This document shows positions 61,044-64,000 of a DNA stretch of 64,000 nt, piece after piece. The notes beneath the pieces are model-generated. The model saw nothing but the letters and a program-made list of their open reading frames with translations. It was not told the DNA's origin and made no database searches. The stretch's first letter is position 1; each line of letters begins with the position of its first letter. A program made the translations under genes and the position numbers. The DNA is taken from positions 1 through 64,000 of the forward strand of contig NZ_AFHG01000029.1 of the NCBI RefSeq assembly GCF_000214035.2, in the 5' to 3' direction. Source of the stretch: Methyloversatilis universalis FAM5. GTDB lineage: Bacteria; Pseudomonadota; Gammaproteobacteria; Burkholderiales; Rhodocyclaceae.

Positions 61044-62784
61044 CGCCGCTCACCCAGTGCTTGATCACTTCGGCCACCGCCTTCGGATCGTTCTTCGCGT
61101 ATTCGCGTGCCGCACCCAGCTTGGTTTCGAAGTCGAGCTGGGCACGCGCCTCCGGCGACATCTCGATCTGGGCGGCGTCGCCGCCCTGCAGGGCACCGAC
61201 CGGCTGGCCGTTCTCGTCCAGCGTCACGTCGCGCACTTCCGGTTCTTCGTCCTCGGTGTCCGCTGGCGTGGTCAGGCTGCGTACCAGCGGGCGCAGCACG
61301 CCCAGCAGCAGGTAGGCGGCAACGCCGGCGACCAGCAGGTACTTGATGAGCTCGCGCGCAAAGCCCATCGTTTCCGGATCCTTCCAGATCGGGGTATCGA
61401 GCTCGGGCTCGGCCACTGCGGTGAAGGGCGCGGACGCCACGTTCAGCGTGTCGCCGCGTGCCTCGTTGAAGCCCATCGCTTCACGTGCCAGTGCAGTGAT
61501 GCGCTGGATTTCCTCGTCCTTCAGCGGCACCGGCACCGCCTTGCCGTCCTTGTCGGTCTCGACCTTCTGGTTCACCAGCACCGCCACCGACAGCCGCTTG
61601 ATCTGGCCCACCGACTGCTTCACGTGCTGGACGGTCTTGTCCAGTTCGTAATTGGTGGTCGAATCCTTGCGGCTGTTGATCGGAACGGCCGCGCTGGTCG
61701 CCGCCTGCGCACCCTGGGCGCCGGCCGCGCCGGTGGCCGGTGCAGGCGTGCCCGGCGCCGGCGGCGTGGTGATCGGTGCGGTGGCCGGTGCCGGCGGCTG
61801 GTTGGTCAGCGCACCCGGCACGCCACCCGCGTTCGGCTGGTTGCTCACCGATTCGCTGAGCTGCTGGCTGCGGATGGCGGCCTGCGGCAGCGGGTTCGGC
61901 TTGTAGGTTTCTGCGGTCTGCTCAGCCTGGTTGAAGTCGACGTCGGCGGCGGTCTGCACCCGGTAGTTGCCGCGGCCCACCAGCGGTTCCAGGATGCCTT
62001 CGATGCGCCGTATCGTGGCGGCCTCGATCTCGCTCACATACTTGAGCTGGGTCGGATTCAGCGAGGCATTGTCCTTGGCGTCGCGGTTGTTCGACAGCAG
62101 ATTGCCGTTCTGGTCCAGCACCGACACCGCGGCCGGCTGCAGCTGCGGCACGCTGGAGGCCACCAGATGCACGATGCCGCCGACCTGTTCCGGCGACAGC
62201 GTGCGGCCGCCGAGCAGGCTCACCACCACCGAAGCCGACGGCTTCTGGTCGTCGCGCAGGAAGGCGCTCTGCTTGGGAATGGCCAGATGCACCCGGGCGC
62301 CATCGACCGCAGCCAGCGTACCGATGGTGCGCGCCAGTTCGCCTTCCAGTGCGCGCTGATAGGTCACCTGTTCGGAAAACTGGGACTGGCCGAGCTTCTG
62401 GCTTTCCATCAGTTCGAAGCCGACCGATCCGCCACGCGGCAGGCCCTGGGCGGCCAGCTTGAGCCGGGTGTCGTGCACGAACTGCGACGGCACCAGGATG
62501 GCGTGACCGCCTTCCGAGTATTTGTACGGAACGTTGGCCTGCTGCAGCGCTGCGACGATGGCGCCGCCGTCCTTGTCGTTGATGTTGGAGAACAGCACCT
62601 CGTAGTTGGGCGCCCGGCTCCACAGCAGCAGGCCGACCAGCAGCGCGATCGCCATCGCCAGCCCGCCGGCCAGCGCCATTTTCTTCTGCATCGGCATCGC
62701 GGCCAGGCGCTGCTGCGCAAGCGCGAGCGGCGTCGAGGGCAGGGCGGACGGTGCGGCGTTCGGATCGAGTACGGCTTCGGCCAT
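61036..62784 (-). CDS. fliF: Flagellar MS-ring protein FliF
   Basis: FliF (582 aa) forms the MS ring in the inner membrane. Two helices are visible (about 36-56 and 455-478), enclosing ring-building motifs; the segments APNYEVLFSN and IPKQSAFLRDDQKPSASV are typical, and the C-terminal FliG-binding tail is present. ATG at 62784 chosen; a longer frame to 62958 has no support. The gene usually preceding it, fliE, is absent here; instead a FleS-like kinase diverges. Confidence 0.95.
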   Translation of the reverse strand: MAEAVLDPNAAPSALPSTPLALAQQRLAAMPMQKKMALAGGLAMAIALLVGLLLWSRAPNYEVLFSNINDKDGGAIVAALQQANVPYKYSEGGHAILVPSQFVHDTRLKLAAQGLPRGGSVGFELMESQKLGQSQFSEQVTYQRALEGELARTIGTLAAVDGARVHLAIPKQSAFLRDDQKPSASVVVSLLGGRTLSPEQVGGIVHLVASSVPQLQPAAVSVLDQNGNLLSNNRDAKDNASLNPTQLKYVSEIEAATIRRIEGILEPLVGRGNYRVQTAADVDFNQAEQTAETYKPNPLPQAAIRSQQLSESVSNQPNAGGVPGALTNQPPAPATAPITTPPAPGTPAPATGAAGAQGAQAATSAAVPINSRKDSTTNYELDKTVQHVKQSVGQIKRLSVAVLVNQKVETDKDGKAVPVPLKDEEIQRITALAREAMGFNEARGDTLNVASAPFTAVAEPELDTPIWKDPETMGFARELIKYLLVAGVAAYLLLGVLRPLVRSLTTPADTEDEEPEVRDVTLDENGQPVGALQGGDAAQIEMSPEARAQLDFETKLGAAREYAKNDPKAVAEVIKHWVSGDE

Positions 62785-62812
62785 GGTTCGTCTCTTGCGG
62801 TTGCTCGCCGGG

Positions 62813-62860
62813 CCGTGCCATCCAGCGGGCACGACCGGTACTTCTGCGAGGATGGCACGG
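62813..62860. promoter_or_regulatory. 11-bp inverted repeat in the fliF/fleS divergent region
   Basis: CCGTGCCATCC (62813-62823) and GGATGGCACGG (62850-62860) are perfect complements, 26 bases apart. Each arm contains TGGCACG, the -24 element of sigma-54 promoters, pointing to fliF and fleS respectively, but the -12 positions read CG instead of GC. Could be a regulator site or degenerate promoters. Confidence 0.4.
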
Positions 62861-62987
62861 ATTTTCGGACTGTCCCGCGCGCGGCGGTCTGTGGATAAGG
62901 CGGGTTTTTGGCCGGCTGATTCCGGCCTAGGGGCGATGGGCGGCTTGCTACGCTGCAACGGTCGATCAATCCCTCTGCACCGTGCGC

Positions 62988-64000
62988 ATGTCCGAACCGC
63001 CCGTCAGCCCGGCAGAACCCGCCCGCATCGCCCCGGAAGAGGCGGCGCGGCTGGCGGAAGCATTCCGCCTGTTCAACGCCGCGTCGGCCGAACTGACCGA
63101 GGCCTATGGCGCGCTGGAAAAGCAGGTGGCCAGTCTGACCGAGGAACTGGCGCAGGCGAATGGCGAACTGCGTCGCCAGTACGAGGAGAAGGCTCGCCTC
63201 ACCGATCGCCTCAGCACGCTGCTGAATCAGCTGCCTGCCGGCGTGGTGGTGGTCGATGGCAATGGCGTGATTGAAGAGGCCAACCCGGCCGCGCTGGACA
63301 TGGTCGGCGCCCGGCCGGGCGCTGGATGGGGCGCCAGCGCCGCGCGGCTGTTACCGGCGGATGCGCCGGCCGAGTGGGACTGCACCGGCGAGAACGGACA
63401 GCCACGCCGGCTGTCGATGAATGAAGCGGCACTGGCCGGCGGCAATGCCCGCATCGTGCTGCTGCACGACATGACCCGCCAGCACGCGCTGAAGATCGCG
63501 GCCGCACGGAATGAACGACTGGCGGCCATGGGTGAGATGGCCGCCTCACTGGCGCACCAGCTGCGCACGCCGCTGGCGGCGGCCACGCTCTACGTCGGCA
63601 CGCTCCTTTCGCGCGAAATGGCGCCTGCCGACGTCAAATCCATTGCCTCGCGCGCCCAGGACAGGCTGCGCCACCTGGAGCGGCTGATCCGCGACACCCT
63701 CATGTTCGCGCGCGGCGAGGTGCTCGGGCGTGAAGCGATCGATGTCGCCGCGCTGGTAGACGAACTGCAGCACACGGTGGAGCCGGTGGCGCGCCAGGCC
63801 GGCGTGACGCTGACCGTCACGCCGCCGTCAGCCGGCACCGTGTCCGGCGATCGCAAGGCGGTGGCCAGTGCGCTGGTGAGCCTGCTGGAGAACGCGGTAC
63901 AGGCCTGCGTCGGCGGCGGAGAAGTCGGCCTGTCGGTCGATTTTGCCGGCAACGAGGTCGGTTTCGTGGTGCGTGACAACGGTCGCGGCATCCCGCGCGA
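62988..64000 (+). CDS. FleS/FlrB-like flagellar sensor histidine kinase (3' end outside window)
   Basis: At least 337 residues of a soluble kinase: N-terminal coiled coil (about 25-80), a PAS domain (LPAGVVVVDGNGVIEEANPAAL, about 83-150), H-box GEMAASLAHQLRTPL with acceptor His near 191, and an ATPase domain cut by the window end after DNGRGIPR. No membrane helix. Divergence from fliF and the PAS-HisKA layout match FleS/FlrB, which phosphorylates the sigma-54 activator FleR/FlrC to turn on middle flagellar genes. Start at 62988 (GTG at 62982 possible). Confidence 0.83.
   Translation, partial: MSEPPVSPAEPARIAPEEAARLAEAFRLFNAASAELTEAYGALEKQVASLTEELAQANGELRRQYEEKARLTDRLSTLLNQLPAGVVVVDGNGVIEEANPAALDMVGARPGAGWGASAARLLPADAPAEWDCTGENGQPRRLSMNEAALAGGNARIVLLHDMTRQHALKIAAARNERLAAMGEMAASLAHQLRTPLAAATLYVGTLLSREMAPADVKSIASRAQDRLRHLERLIRDTLMFARGEVLGREAIDVAALVDELQHTVEPVARQAGVTLTVTPPSAGTVSGDRKAVASALVSLLENAVQACVGGGEVGLSVDFAGNEVGFVVRDNGRGIPR

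Noticed and set aside
59815-62898. A 1027-codon open frame on the plus strand
   Set aside because: Antisense to fliG and fliF, whose family motifs are complete; Ser/Arg-rich shadow.
62881-62935. Minus-strand GG-N10-GC match upstream of fliF (CGGCCA to CCGC)
   Set aside because: Only the dinucleotides fit; the rest of the -24 and -12 boxes does not match the sigma-54 consensus.
1-64000. tRNA, rRNA, insertion sequences, prophage or integrase genes
   Set aside because: Looked for cloverleaf-sized gaps, terminal inverted repeats and transposase or integrase motifs and found none; intergenic gaps are short and accounted for.

Overview
The window reads as chromosome of a GC-rich, flagellated betaproteobacterium, most likely of the Rhodocyclales (a Methyloversatilis-like organism is my guess; the sequence does not name it). 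Supporting signs are PEP-CTERM secreted proteins, a sigma-54/ANTAR-controlled nitrate uptake operon, a betaproteobacterial flagellar fliF-to-fliN operon, LutABC lactate oxidation, and Shine-Dalgarno sequences that match the proteobacterial 16S tail. I found no rRNA, tRNA, CRISPR array, insertion sequence or prophage gene; the gene content is chromosomal and metabolic.

Layout. 1-5.1 kb: tail of an Ala/Lys/Pro-rich protein, a lytic transglycosylase, malic enzyme MaeB and a patatin-like lipase. 5.2-9.1 kb: a PBP7-type peptidase, then the lutABC operon. 9.2-13.9 kb: a TonB receptor, a hybrid histidine kinase and a convergent LuxR-type regulator. 14-16.5 kb: a CbiX-like chelatase and a two-gene phosphatase/anti-sigma-like signalling pair. 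16.6-20.8 kb: NasT-type ANTAR regulator followed by nrtABC nitrate transport, with a sigma-54 promoter and an attenuator leader. 20.9-25.4 kb: two PEP-CTERM genes, a non-coding stretch and two multiheme cytochromes c. 25.5-27.9 kb: rfaE2, a diiron ferritin-like protein and a MerR regulator with a B12 domain carrying the CarH-type W-x9-EH motif.

28-35.2 kb is the most interesting region: a divergent, tightly overlapped operon (small secreted protein, periplasmic glutathione peroxidase, FAD amine oxidase, DUF1365, Cfa-like methyltransferase, chalcone-isomerase-like protein, MFS carrier, DUF3833 lipoprotein, SDR). Two TTTGTC-N3-GACAAA dyads flank its divergent promoters. It looks like a light- or oxidant-responsive membrane-lipid system without a photolyase in the window. 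35.3-38.7 kb: PepSY protein, DUF2878 membrane protein, chorismate synthase. 39-43.6 kb: a TonB receptor with two PEP-CTERM proteins, one of them paralogous to the protein at 21.8 kb; both loci carry GGA-N5-TCC dyads upstream. 43.6-47.9 kb: OYE-type reductase, DUF1348 protein and TetR with twin operators, MtfA with an unknown partner, and a 42-residue secreted peptide.

48-53.8 kb: ethanolamine use (EutR-like AraC regulator, ethanolamine permease, EutB, a TorF-type porin, EutC) with two exact 19-bp direct repeats in the control region. 54-62.8 kb: flagellar genes fliF, G, H, I, J, K, L, M, N on the minus strand, diverging from a FleS-like kinase that runs off the end.
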